Shown here piece after piece: positions 44,051 to 51,622 of a stretch of DNA of 51,622 nt (the stretch's first letter is position 1; the number at the start of each line of letters is the position of its first letter). The notes below the pieces were generated by a model. The model saw only the letters and a program-made list of their open reading frames with translations, made no database searches and was not told where the DNA came from. The stretch lies in the NCBI RefSeq assembly GCF_006861775.1, contig NZ_VDGG01000027.1, forward strand, positions 1-51,622. The letters run 5' to 3'. This DNA is from Psychrobacillus soli. GTDB taxonomy: Bacteria > Bacillota > Bacilli > Bacillales_A > Planococcaceae. The position numbers and the translations under genes are program-made.

Positions 44051-44158
44051 GAAACGCGTCCCGGCGTTAGGGGAGATTACACTCTATTATGACAATTAAT
44101 TATTGAAAAGTAAGTGGTAAATAACACCCACCTGATGAAAAGGTGGGTGTTATTTTGT
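44051..44158 (+). repeat. Dispersed intergenic repeat, copy G, with hairpin
   Basis: GAAACGCGTCCCGGCGTTAG, then ACTCTATTATGACAATTAAT, then a perfect 15-bp hairpin: AAATAACACCCACCT (44119-44133) with its complement (44141-44155) and TTG. It starts 17 nt after the stop of the tandem AhpD-like gene. Core-to-hairpin distance equals that of copy C. Confidence 0.75.
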
Positions 44159-44197
44159 CTGAAAATTGAAATTTAATATCTAATTGTAAAAGTAGTG

Positions 44198-44206
44198 TGT
44201 TATAAT
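44198..44206 (+). promoter_or_regulatory. Extended -10 promoter of the sigma-54 activator gene
   Basis: TGTTATAAT is a perfect extended -10 element in the 333-bp gap 44035-44367, about 160 nt before the gene start. No convincing -35 box. The gap otherwise holds only repeat copy G. Confidence 0.5.
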
Positions 44207-44367
44207 TTGATGATATTTAATTAAATATTCTGACTCTTCGAAAGGATATTCTGATCGATTTTATGCTCCCACGTTTCTGTGAAAGCAAACAAACTATTAG
44301 AATCTTTCCAATCTCTATTTAAGTTTAATATTGAATGTAAGGGATAAAGAAAATTGGGGTGTTTACA

Positions 44368-46125
44368 GTGAATTTAATGGATATTCAGCCTGTTGTGCAA
44401 CAAATAGCGGATGCTATAGCAGCTGTTTTGAAAATTGAAGTAGAAATTGCAAACCATCAATTTATTCGAGTTGCAGGTACTGGAGAAAATAAAGTAGGTG
44501 TTCTCCGTAAAATGGAAGGGGATTTCGTTTATCAATCTGCGATTCGTACTGGACAACCAGTAATTATTGAAAATCCAGGATTTGAAAAAGTATGTGAGAG
44601 GTGTACATTTTATAAAAATTGTTCAGAAACTGGAGAAATATGTGCTCCTATTACTTATCAAAATCAAGCAGTAGGCATAATTGGTTTATTGGCATTTGAC
44701 AGTGAACAGAGAATGCGATTGTTCGAGAATACAGATGGGATATTAACTTTTCTAAATAAAATGGCTGAACTTTTAGCAAGTAAATTACATGAACACGAGA
44801 TGATAAAAGAACTTACAAGAAGTTCTGAAAAAATGGTAAAAGTGATCAATCTTGTCGATCAAGGTATTATTGTTTTAAATAGTATAGGAACTCCCCTCGA
44901 GATGAATATAAAAGCCGAATTATTGCTTGGAATTAAGGAAAGGGGCAAGTATCCAGCGCAGATAATAAACTTGTTCTTAGATTTGGTTGAGCAAACAGAT
45001 ACATTAAATCATACATTTACTTTGGAAAATAACAATAAAGAAAGAACGCTTTTTATTACGAAAACAAAGATTGCTATTGTAGGGCAATATCCAGAATATC
45101 TTATTAGTATACAAGATGTAAATGACATTCAAAACTTGGCAGAAAAGGCAACCGAAGAACATAAGAGACCTTTCCAACAAATTATTGGAGTGAGTTCAAA
45201 AATTAATGAAGTGAAAGAATATGCATTTAAAGTTTCTCAATCAAATTCTACTGTATTAATTCAAGGCGAAAGTGGTACAGGGAAAGAAGAATTTGCCAAA
45301 GCTATACATAATGCAAGCTTTAGAAAAGATAAACCGTTTGTAACCGTGAATTGTGGTGCAATTCCAGGAAATTTGCTGGAAAGTGAGTTATTTGGATATG
45401 AAAAAGGTGCGTTTACTGGAGCGAACGATAAAGGAAGAATAGGAAAATTTGAATTGGCCAATAAGGGATCTATATTTTTAGATGAAATCGGAGAAATGCC
45501 AGCCCTTCTACAAGTGAAATTGCTTCGAGTATTACAAGAAAGAGAGATTGAACATCTAGGTGGCAATGGTCCTATTGCTGTAGATGTACGTGTTATAGCC
45601 GCTACAAATAAAGACTTACAACAAATGGTGAAAGACGGAAAGTTTAGAGAGGATTTATACTTTCGCTTAAATGTAATCCCTATTACTATTCCCCCCCTTA
45701 GAAGTAGAAAAGAAGATATTGTAGCTTTAAGTGAGTACTTTATTTCAGAATTTAATAATACTTTTCATTCCAAAGTGTTGGGTCTAGATAAGGGCGTGAA
45801 AGAAATTGTATTAAACTATCCGTGGAAAGGAAATGTTCGCGAATTAAAAAATTTTATAGAATATCTATTCAATTTTATTGATAGTGGTTGGATAACGCTG
45901 GAGGAACATGAAGAGTTAATTATTCGCAAATTAGAAATTAAAAAAACGGATTATTATATAAATCCACCTTCATTTTCCCTCGTAAAAATGGAAGAAGAGT
46001 TGATTAGGAAAGCACTTAATTATGTAAAGGAACATAATTTAAACGTCGAAGATGCTAGTAAATTATTAGAAATAGGAAGAGCAACTTTATTTAGAAAAAT
46101 AAATAAATATCAAATTGATACCTAA
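44368..46125 (+). CDS. Sigma-54-dependent activator, YgeV-like
   Basis: 585 residues. The N-terminal sensor region (about 1-150) has a four-cysteine cluster, Cys76, 79, 85 and 92 ([10 protein letters not shown]...EIC). It is followed by a PAS-like domain (about 155-265). The AAA+ domain (about 275-500) has Walker [16 protein letters not shown], the sigma-54 contact motif GAFTGA, Walker [10 protein letters not shown] and [13 protein letters not shown] Fis-type HTH ends the protein ([16 protein letters not shown]). It faces a -24/-12 promoter 136 nt downstream, ahead of ygeX/ygeY-like genes, mirroring the E. coli ygeV-ygeWXY neighbourhood. GTG 44368 is best spaced from GGGG. Confidence 0.9.
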   Translation: MNLMDIQPVVQQIADAIAAVLKIEVEIANHQFIRVAGTGENKVGVLRKMEGDFVYQSAIRTGQPVIIENPGFEKVCERCTFYKNCSETGEICAPITYQNQAVGIIGLLAFDSEQRMRLFENTDGILTFLNKMAELLASKLHEHEMIKELTRSSEKMVKVINLVDQGIIVLNSIGTPLEMNIKAELLLGIKERGKYPAQIINLFLDLVEQTDTLNHTFTLENNNKERTLFITKTKIAIVGQYPEYLISIQDVNDIQNLAEKATEEHKRPFQQIIGVSSKINEVKEYAFKVSQSNSTVLIQGESGTGKEEFAKAIHNASFRKDKPFVTVNCGAIPGNLLESELFGYEKGAFTGANDKGRIGKFELANKGSIFLDEIGEMPALLQVKLLRVLQEREIEHLGGNGPIAVDVRVIAATNKDLQQMVKDGKFREDLYFRLNVIPITIPPLRSRKEDIVALSEYFISEFNNTFHSKVLGLDKGVKEIVLNYPWKGNVRELKNFIEYLFNFIDSGWITLEEHEELIIRKLEIKKTDYYINPPSFSLVKMEEELIRKALNYVKEHNLNVEDASKLLEIGRATLFRKINKYQIDT

Positions 46126-46139
46126 TACCAAATTGATAC
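46111..46139 (+). promoter_or_regulatory. Direct repeat, possible activator binding sites
   Basis: CAAATTGATAC occurs at 46111-46121 and 46129-46139, 18 bp apart, about 120-150 bp upstream of the -24 box. This distance is normal for sigma-54 enhancers. The first copy lies in the last codons of the activator gene. Confidence 0.35.
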
Positions 46140-46175
46140 TTTTGTATTCTAACTATACGCCTCTCAGTTATCTGA

Positions 46176-46230
46176 AAAAATAAAATCCATCTAGTCTCAT
46201 TTAGATACTAGATGGATTTTATTTTTATTG
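46176..46230 (+). terminator. Rho-independent terminator of the activator gene
   Basis: A perfect 20-bp stem (AAAAATAAAATCCATCTAGT, 46176-46195, with 46207-46226) and an 11-nt loop with T-rich 3' arm. It isolates the activator gene from the sigma-54 promoter that follows. Confidence 0.85.
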
Positions 46231-46260
46231 TTAAATGCTATAAATGCTCAGAAAAAAAGT

Positions 46261-46276
46261 TGGCATGGCTCTTGCA
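46261..46276 (+). promoter_or_regulatory. Sigma-54 (-24/-12) promoter
   Basis: TGGCATGGCTCTTGCA matches the consensus TGGCAC-n5-TTGCA with correct spacing: GG at 46262-46263 and GC at 46274-46275, 10 bp between the dinucleotides. It lies about 35 nt before the broken ridA start and directly downstream of a sigma-54 activator gene. Confidence 0.88.
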
Positions 46277-46311
46277 ATATAAATAAGTGTAAACCAAAAG
46301 GAGGGAGAAAT

Positions 46312-46660
46312 TTGATTAAACAAATTCAAGCGACTAAAGCATCAGCTGCTGTCGGACCATATTTGCAAGCTATTAAAGCTAATGGTTTTGCATACTTATC
46401 AGGGATGCTTCCCTTTGGTAGTGAAAGTGGGTAAATGGAAGGAAATACAGCAACTGAGTAATTATGGAAAATATAAAAGGTTTACTTTCGGAGATCAATT
46501 TAAGTCTCATATATATTGTGCAGACGACAATTTTTCTAGACACCATGGATTCATGTCAGAGTGTTCATGATGTAATTGGCACATATTTCACTATACATTA
46601 ACGAGTAAAAAGTTGTGTAGAAGTGCAGCTGTTCCAAAAGAGCTTTAATAGGAATAGAGA
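46312..46660 (+). pseudogene. ridA: ridA-like enamine/imine deaminase, frameshifted
   Basis: A TTG start after AAAGGAGGG opens a RidA reading frame: ASAAVGPYLQAIKANGFAYL, then SGMLPFGSESG and TAA at 46432-46434. The rest of the family sequence is recognisable in shifted frames: MENIKGLLSEINLSLIYIVQ, TTIFLDTMDSCQSV, HDVIGTYFT and SCVEVQLF. Intact RidA is about 125 residues and removes reactive 2-aminoacrylate released by PLP lyases such as the next gene product. Several shifts and stops make a sequencing error an unlikely sole cause. Confidence 0.8.
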
Positions 46661-46691
46661 TAATAACTAAATTTAAATAGGGGGATTGGAT

Positions 46692-47921
46692 ATGCAGAAT
46701 AAAATAGATCGAAATTACATTAAATGGGTTAAAAATAAATTTAAATCAACATTATTCAATGAAGAGGAATTGTCTTTTTTTCAAGAAGAAGAGATCAAAA
46801 AGGTTCTTGCTTTTCAAAAAACACATAGTTTATATACGAATACGCCATTATACAATTTACGAAATCTAGCGGAGTATTTAAACGTCGCAGATATACGAGT
46901 AAAAGATGAATCCTATAGATTTGGGTTAAACGCATTCAAAGTAATGGGAGGTATCTATGCAATTGGAAGATATTTAGCAGAACAATTAGGGGAGAACATG
47001 GAGGATTTATCCTTTGAGAAATTACGCTCTCCTGAAAATAGAAAGAAGCTTGGAGAATTAACTTTTATTTCCGCTACAGATGGAAATCATGGAAGAGGTG
47101 TCGCATGGGCAGCGAGGGAACTTGGCCATCAGTCAAGCATATACATGCCGAAGGGATCATCCATGCAGAGACTTACTTCTATTCGTAATGAAGGAGCGCA
47201 TGCCGAAATTACTGAGTTTAATTATGATGATACTGTACGAATATGTGCAGAATTGGCAAAGAAAAATGGATGGATAATGGTGCAAGACACAGCGTGGGAA
47301 GGCTATGATGATATTCCTCTTTGGATTATGCAAGGATATGCATCAATGGGATTAGAAATTGTGGATCAATTAAAGGAAGCTGATGCAAAGCCACCCACGC
47401 ATATTTTTCTTCAGGCAGGTGTTGGTTCGTTTGCAGCTTCTATTGCTGCATATATGTTTCAACATTATAGGGAGAATCCGCCTATTGTAATTGTAGTGGA
47501 ACCTGAAAAAGCAGAGTGTTTTTATAAATCTTTTTCTACTGAAGATGGACATATAGAAATGGTTGGTGGTGAAATGAACACAATAATGGCGGGGTTAGCT
47601 TGTGGAGAGCCGAACGCTAGGGCATATGGAATACTTCGACAATATGCTAAAGGTGCATTTTCTTGTCATGATAATATTGCTGCACTTGGGATGCGTGTCT
47701 ACGGTAATCCATTAAAAGATGATCCAAAGGTTATTTCGGGAGAATCTGGCGCAGCTACCCTAGGTTTACTTTATTACTTAAGAAGTTTAGAACAAGGTAA
47801 CGAGATGAATGGAAAAATTTCGCTAGATTCAAATTCAAACGTTTTATTAATAAGTACAGAAGGGGACACAGACCCGGAGCATTATAAGAAAATAGTATGG
47901 GAAGGTTCGTATCCTAACTGA
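46692..47921 (+). CDS. ygeX: Diaminopropionate ammonia-lyase (YgeX/DpaL)
   Basis: 409 residues; a PLP enzyme that splits 2,3-diaminopropionate (D or L) to pyruvate and ammonia through 2-aminoacrylate. The PLP lysine is in RFGLNAFKVMGG (Lys83). ISATDGNHGRGVAWAARELG, the substrate loop VQDTAWEGYDDIP, GVGSFAASIAAY and the C-terminal SGESGAATLGLL are characteristic. Start ATG 46692 after AGGGGG. It belongs to the operon behind the sigma-54 promoter. Confidence 0.94.
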   Translation: MQNKIDRNYIKWVKNKFKSTLFNEEELSFFQEEEIKKVLAFQKTHSLYTNTPLYNLRNLAEYLNVADIRVKDESYRFGLNAFKVMGGIYAIGRYLAEQLGENMEDLSFEKLRSPENRKKLGELTFISATDGNHGRGVAWAARELGHQSSIYMPKGSSMQRLTSIRNEGAHAEITEFNYDDTVRICAELAKKNGWIMVQDTAWEGYDDIPLWIMQGYASMGLEIVDQLKEADAKPPTHIFLQAGVGSFAASIAAYMFQHYRENPPIVIVVEPEKAECFYKSFSTEDGHIEMVGGEMNTIMAGLACGEPNARAYGILRQYAKGAFSCHDNIAALGMRVYGNPLKDDPKVISGESGAATLGLLYYLRSLEQGNEMNGKISLDSNSNVLLISTEGDTDPEHYKKIVWEGSYPN

Positions 47922-47967
47922 AACTTACCAAAAAGAAAATGGTAAAGAGGGATTGGAGGAGTTCGAC

Positions 47968-49152
47968 ATGTTGTCAGAAGCAAGAAAAGAAGAGGTTATT
48001 AGTCTTTGTCAATCACTTGTTAGACTAAAAAGTTATTCTGGGGAAGAAAATCTTGTTGCATCTTATATTGAAAACTATGCCAAACGAAACGAGTTTGATG
48101 ATGTAATAGTGGATGAATATGGAAATATCTTATTAATCATGAAAGGAAATGAGGAAGGACCGACAGTAGTTTTTGATGGACATATTGATACGGTACCAGT
48201 TCAACCTAGCCAGTGGGAACTAGATCCATTTTCAGGAGAAATAAAGGATGAAAAGATTTATGGGAGAGGAACATCCGACATGAAAGGCGCTGTGAGTGCA
48301 ATGATTACAGCGGCTATATCTTTTGCTGAGGATACAAATAAATCATTTAGAGGGGAGGTTGTAGTTTCATGTAGTGTTCATGAAGAATGTTTTGAGGGAG
48401 TAGCAACACGAAAAGTAAGTGAACATGTTAAACCAGATTTTGTAGTAATTGGAGAAGCGACAAATTTGAATTTAAATAGAGGCCAAAGAGGCAGAGCAGA
48501 AATAGCGCTTGAAACGTTTGGTAAAACAGCCCACTCTTCTAATCCGGATAAAGGAGTCAATGCCGTATACCAGATGATGAAGTTGTTAACCGCTATTAGG
48601 GAATTACCAATTCCAGAGCATGAAGTGTTAGGTAAAGGAATTCTTGAATTGACGGATATTAAATCATTTCCGTATCCAGGGGCATCTGTTGTTCCTTCTA
48701 ACTGCAAAGTAACTTTAGATCGTCGATTGCTTGTTAATGAAACGAAAGAATCTGTACTTGCACCAATCTTATCCCTTATAGAGCAGATGAAATTGGATGA
48801 CGAGGAGTTTAAGGCAGAAGCAAGTTTTTCAATAGGAGAAGAAAAGTGTTATACAGGTGCTCTTATCAAGGCAGAAAGATTCTTCCCTGGTTGGTTATAT
48901 AGTGAGCAAGAACAATTCGTAGATCAAGTATATAAAAATTTACTAGCTATTAATCCGGATACTAAATTATCACACTACTCATTTTGCACGAATGGCAGCC
49001 ATTTTGCGGGGGAAGCAAACATTCCGACGATTGGATATGGACCTTCTGCAGAAAACCTAGCGCATATTGATAATGAATATATTGAGATTGACCAATTGAC
49101 TAAAGTGACAGAGGGATATATCACAATTATGAAAACGCTTTCTTCATTATAA
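47968..49152 (+). CDS. ygeY: YgeY-family M20 peptidase/deacylase
   Basis: 394 residues; a metal-dependent hydrolase of the ArgE/DapE/M20 family. VVFDGHIDTVPV with the first metal His and Asp, then GRGTSDMKGAVSAM with the bridging Asp, CSVHEECFEG with the catalytic Glu pair, and a late GYGPSAENLAHIDNEYIEI. YgeY proteins are typically encoded next to ygeX, as here. Probably cleaves an N-acyl or carbamoyl amino acid to supply the lyase. ATG 47968 after GGAGGAG. Confidence 0.9.
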   Translation: MLSEARKEEVISLCQSLVRLKSYSGEENLVASYIENYAKRNEFDDVIVDEYGNILLIMKGNEEGPTVVFDGHIDTVPVQPSQWELDPFSGEIKDEKIYGRGTSDMKGAVSAMITAAISFAEDTNKSFRGEVVVSCSVHEECFEGVATRKVSEHVKPDFVVIGEATNLNLNRGQRGRAEIALETFGKTAHSSNPDKGVNAVYQMMKLLTAIRELPIPEHEVLGKGILELTDIKSFPYPGASVVPSNCKVTLDRRLLVNETKESVLAPILSLIEQMKLDDEEFKAEASFSIGEEKCYTGALIKAERFFPGWLYSEQEQFVDQVYKNLLAINPDTKLSHYSFCTNGSHFAGEANIPTIGYGPSAENLAHIDNEYIEIDQLTKVTEGYITIMKTLSSL

Positions 49153-49175
49153 AAAACGAAAAAGGGGATGCATTT

Positions 49176-50795
49176 ATGTTTGATCTACTCATTCGAAATG
49201 GAAAAATAATTGATGGTACGGGGTCACCTTGGTTCTATGGTGATATTGGAGTAAAAGACGGTATCATAAAAAAAATTGGAAAACTAGATACACTTTACGC
49301 TACTGAGGTAATTGATGCTAAACAACAAGTAGTGTCACCTGGATTTATCGATATGCATACTCACTCAGATCTTGTCATTTTAGATGAACCGCTAATTGAA
49401 GCTAAAGTACGTCAAGGAATTACAACAGATCTTCTTGGTCAAGATGGTATCGCGGCTTCTCCTCTCCCGGCTCAATTTGTGTCACCTTGGAGGAAAAATA
49501 TGGCTGGATTAAATGGAACGCCTCCAATTGAATGGGACTGGGAAACAGTTGGAGATTATATTCGTAAAATCGAAGCTAATAATCCTAGTTACAACTTAGC
49601 AGTATTGGTTCCTCATGGGAATATCCGTATGGAAGTGATGGGTCTTGATAATCGTCCCGCTACTGATGAAGAAATTATAAAAATGCAAACTGTACTTCGT
49701 CGTTCTTTAGATGAAGGTGCCGTTGGATTGTCGACAGGTTTAATCTATCCTCCTTGTTGTTTTGCAGAAATGAAAGAGCTAGAGGCTCTATGTCAAGTCA
49801 TTGCGGAATATGGTGTTCCTCTTGTTATTCACCAACGAAGTGAGGGAGATGAAATCTTAGAGTCAATGCAAGAATTGATAGATATGATGAAGAGATGTGG
49901 AGCTCATCTACACTTTTCGCATTTGAAAAACTGCGGAAAAGATAATTGGCATAAGACTCCGGATGTACTAAAGAAAATTGATCTCGCTAGAGAAGATGGT
50001 TTAGAAGTGACTTTTGATCAGTATCCATATACTGCTGGAAGTACAATGTTAAGTGCTACTTTACCTCCATGGGCGCATGATGGTGGAAGTGAAATGATGT
50101 TAGAGCGATTGAAAGATTCAAATTTGCGTAAAAGAATGATTAAGGAAATGTCTTCTGCGTTAAAGGGATGGGATAGTATCTCTAAATGGGCCGGTTGGGA
50201 TGGCATTATTATTACTTCAGTTGACTCTGATGATGCGAAGAAATACGTAGGGAAAACGATTAGAGAAATCGGAGAAATGATAGGAACCACTGATTATGGC
50301 AATCTAGTATTAGATTTAATTTTACAAGAAAAAAATGCAGTAGGTATGATTGATTTTGTGATGAATGAAGAATCGGTTAAAGCAATACTCGCTCATCCAG
50401 CTGGCACTATTGGTAGTGACGGATTATTAGGAGGAGAACCACATCCGCGTGCATACGGTTCTTTTCCAAGAATATTAGGGAAATATGTTCGTGAACATAA
50501 TGTTCTACTATTAGAAGATATGATACGTAGAATGACTTCACAGCCAGCAAGAATTATTGGTCTACAAGATAGAGGGATCTTAAGAGAAGGAATGGCTGCG
50601 GATATTGTCATTTTTAATCCGGATACTATCATAGACCAAGCAACGTTTGAAAAGCCACGCCAATTTAATATAGGGATTGATAAAGTAATTGTAAATGGAC
50701 ATATCGTCATAAATGGACATAATGCATACCGTAAACCTGCAGGGAGAGTGTTTAAAAGATCTTATCCTCAAATTCAATCAGAACTAGTTAAATAG
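49176..50795 (+). CDS. N-acyl-D-amino-acid deacylase / D-aminoacylase
   Basis: 539 residues; amidohydrolase superfamily. GFIDMHTHSDL gives the HxH metal site (His61, His63). FDQYPYTAGSTMLSATLPPW, HLHFSHLKNCGKDNW and IGSDGLLGGEPHPRAYGSFPRIL match D-aminoacylases, which release D-amino acids from N-acyl forms. With the D/L-tolerant YgeX lyase upstream, this suggests a pathway for N-acylated D-amino acids or related peptides. AAAGGGG ribosome site 8 nt ahead of the ATG. Confidence 0.9.
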   Translation: MFDLLIRNGKIIDGTGSPWFYGDIGVKDGIIKKIGKLDTLYATEVIDAKQQVVSPGFIDMHTHSDLVILDEPLIEAKVRQGITTDLLGQDGIAASPLPAQFVSPWRKNMAGLNGTPPIEWDWETVGDYIRKIEANNPSYNLAVLVPHGNIRMEVMGLDNRPATDEEIIKMQTVLRRSLDEGAVGLSTGLIYPPCCFAEMKELEALCQVIAEYGVPLVIHQRSEGDEILESMQELIDMMKRCGAHLHFSHLKNCGKDNWHKTPDVLKKIDLAREDGLEVTFDQYPYTAGSTMLSATLPPWAHDGGSEMMLERLKDSNLRKRMIKEMSSALKGWDSISKWAGWDGIIITSVDSDDAKKYVGKTIREIGEMIGTTDYGNLVLDLILQEKNAVGMIDFVMNEESVKAILAHPAGTIGSDGLLGGEPHPRAYGSFPRILGKYVREHNVLLLEDMIRRMTSQPARIIGLQDRGILREGMAADIVIFNPDTIIDQATFEKPRQFNIGIDKVIVNGHIVINGHNAYRKPAGRVFKRSYPQIQSELVK

Positions 50796-50861
50796 TCACC
50801 TGATATTATTCATCAACTGTATTGTACGAAGGGGCATGTACATTAAAGGGGAGGTAAGAAG

Positions 50862-51506
50862 ATGGGAATAATTTGGACAATAATTGTAGTGTATATGATT
50901 GCGATGATAGGGATTGGGTTTTATGCAAAAACAAAAATTAAAGATTCAAATGATTACCACCTAGCGGGTAGAAGATTAGGGCCGATAATGCTTGCAGGTA
51001 CGCTCGCTGCAACTGAAATAGGTGGAGGAAGTTCAATTGGTGTTGCTTCTAAAGCTTATGGAGAATGGGGACTTTCAGCGGGATGGTATGTTGTTTCAGC
51101 CGGGATTGGAATCATATTGGTATCGTTTATTGCACCATTTATGCGAAAGACAATGGCAACAACTGTCCCGGAAATTATCGGCAGAAGATATGGGAAGAAT
51201 AGTTATGCTATTTCCAGTATTTTATCTCTAATTGCTTCCACTGCTTTGGCAGCGGTTCAAATCACTGCAACAGCTACAATTGTGCATGTTTTAACTGGTT
51301 TTGATTTAACGTGGGCAATCTTAATATCAGGACTTGTAGTTGTTTTCTATACATTTCTTGGTGGAATGTGGAGCGTTACACTTACAGATTTTGTTCAATT
51401 TTTTATCATTGTTTTTGGTTTTGCTATTGCAGTTCCATTTGCACTTTCGAATGCAGGAGGATATGAAACTGTTATAGCCAATATCCCTCCAGAACGAGGG
51501 CACTGA
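50862..51506 (+). pseudogene. Na+/solute symporter (SSS family), cut by an IS
   Basis: The first 208 or so codons encode about five membrane segments of an SSS-family symporter: SNDYHLAGRRLGPIMLAGTL, then ATEIGGGSSIG, then TTVPEIIGRRYG and GGMWSVTLTDFVQFF. Family members have about 480 residues. At about 51495 the frame passes into the terminal sequence of an insertion sequence (PPERGH, stop). It would have been the uptake system of the ygeX operon; the 3' part may continue beyond the IS outside the window. Confidence 0.85.
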
Positions 51507-51622
51507 AAAAGTCCAGATAATTTAACTTAGCGAGGTATTCGACGATTCAATCGTCGAATACCTCGCTTTGTTCATTTATAATAGAATTATTAAATGCAGG
51601 TGGTGTTCCAGATGATTTCAAA
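51498..51622 (+). mobile_element. Left end of an insertion sequence (IS1182-like)
   Basis: It begins GGGCACTGAAAAAGTCCAGA and carries a near-perfect 18-bp palindrome (51530-51547 with 51549-51566) that could block transcription reading in. It ends with a possible transposase start (ATGATTTCAAA, 51612) at the window edge. An inverted, decayed copy of the first 75 bp or so is at 30105-30181. The family name is a tentative recognition; the transposase itself is outside. Confidence 0.6.

Noticed and set aside
28208-44158. CRISPR array or group II intron as explanation of the repeats
   Set aside because: Copies are kilobases apart without regular spacers, and there is no reverse transcriptase gene or GUGYG-type intron start.
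50580-50777. Minus-strand 65-codon frame at the end of the deacylase gene
   Set aside because: Antisense to a well-supported amidohydrolase frame, without a ribosome site or motif.

Overview
The window comes from a low-G+C Gram-positive rod of the order Bacillales. The strong AGGAGG-type ribosome sites, abundant intrinsic terminators, B. subtilis-like ywqCDE and sps genes, and an S-layer assembly (SLAP-domain) protein beside S-layer-like secreted proteins all fit. A Planococcaceae/Caryophanaceae member is my best guess, but no marker gene here settles the genus.

Left edge (1-2358): the tail of an IS21-family element (end of istB plus terminal sequence) sits inside the 3' end of tnpC of an IS66 element whose other end is intact at 2358. 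Cell-surface block (2588-9510): two secreted proteins share an SbsC-like helical N-terminal domain. Around them are a small secreted protein, a two-SLAP-domain protein resembling the accessory-Sec S-layer factor SlaP, a membrane-anchored protein and an atypical SGNH-like membrane protein. Most of these genes end in strong hairpin terminators.

Polysaccharide locus (9671-29336, all + strand): a Wzz-type modulator, BY-kinase and PHP phosphatase (ywqCDE-like) form the regulatory head. They are followed by a CapD/FlaA1-type dehydratase, pgi, galU, a PglC-like initiating transferase with a partner reductase, three or four glycosyltransferases, Wzy and Wzx. The locus ends with a cytidylyltransferase-PseG-like fusion, a NeuB-like nonulosonate synthase and galE. 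This is a Wzx/Wzy-type capsule/EPS (or secondary wall polymer) cluster with an AT-rich strain-specific core. It probably adds a sialic-acid-like sugar, whose early biosynthetic steps must lie elsewhere.

Right part (about 29.5-51.5 kb): an accessory catabolic region made of three regulated modules, separated by IS remnants, gene fragments and a dispersed repeat. (i) A GntR/FCD regulator, a DctPQM TRAP transporter and a proline-racemase-family enzyme with a Gly in place of the second catalytic Cys. (ii) A divergent LysR regulator, an acyl-CoA synthetase, an enoyl-CoA hydratase, a second DctPQM TRAP transporter and a tandem AhpD-like protein. (iii) A YgeV-like sigma-54 activator facing a near-consensus -24/-12 promoter, a broken ridA, diaminopropionate ammonia-lyase, YgeY, an N-acyl-D-amino-acid deacylase and a Na+/solute symporter cut by an insertion sequence at the right edge. 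The outer ends of the same IS type face inward at 30181 and 51498 and bracket this catabolic region.

The least explained feature is a family of about seven copies of a roughly 100-nt intergenic element (core CGCGTCCCTGTGTTAG). Several copies end in a hairpin at constant spacing, and the copies sit at module and gene-fragment borders. No RNA gene or CRISPR array was recognised.
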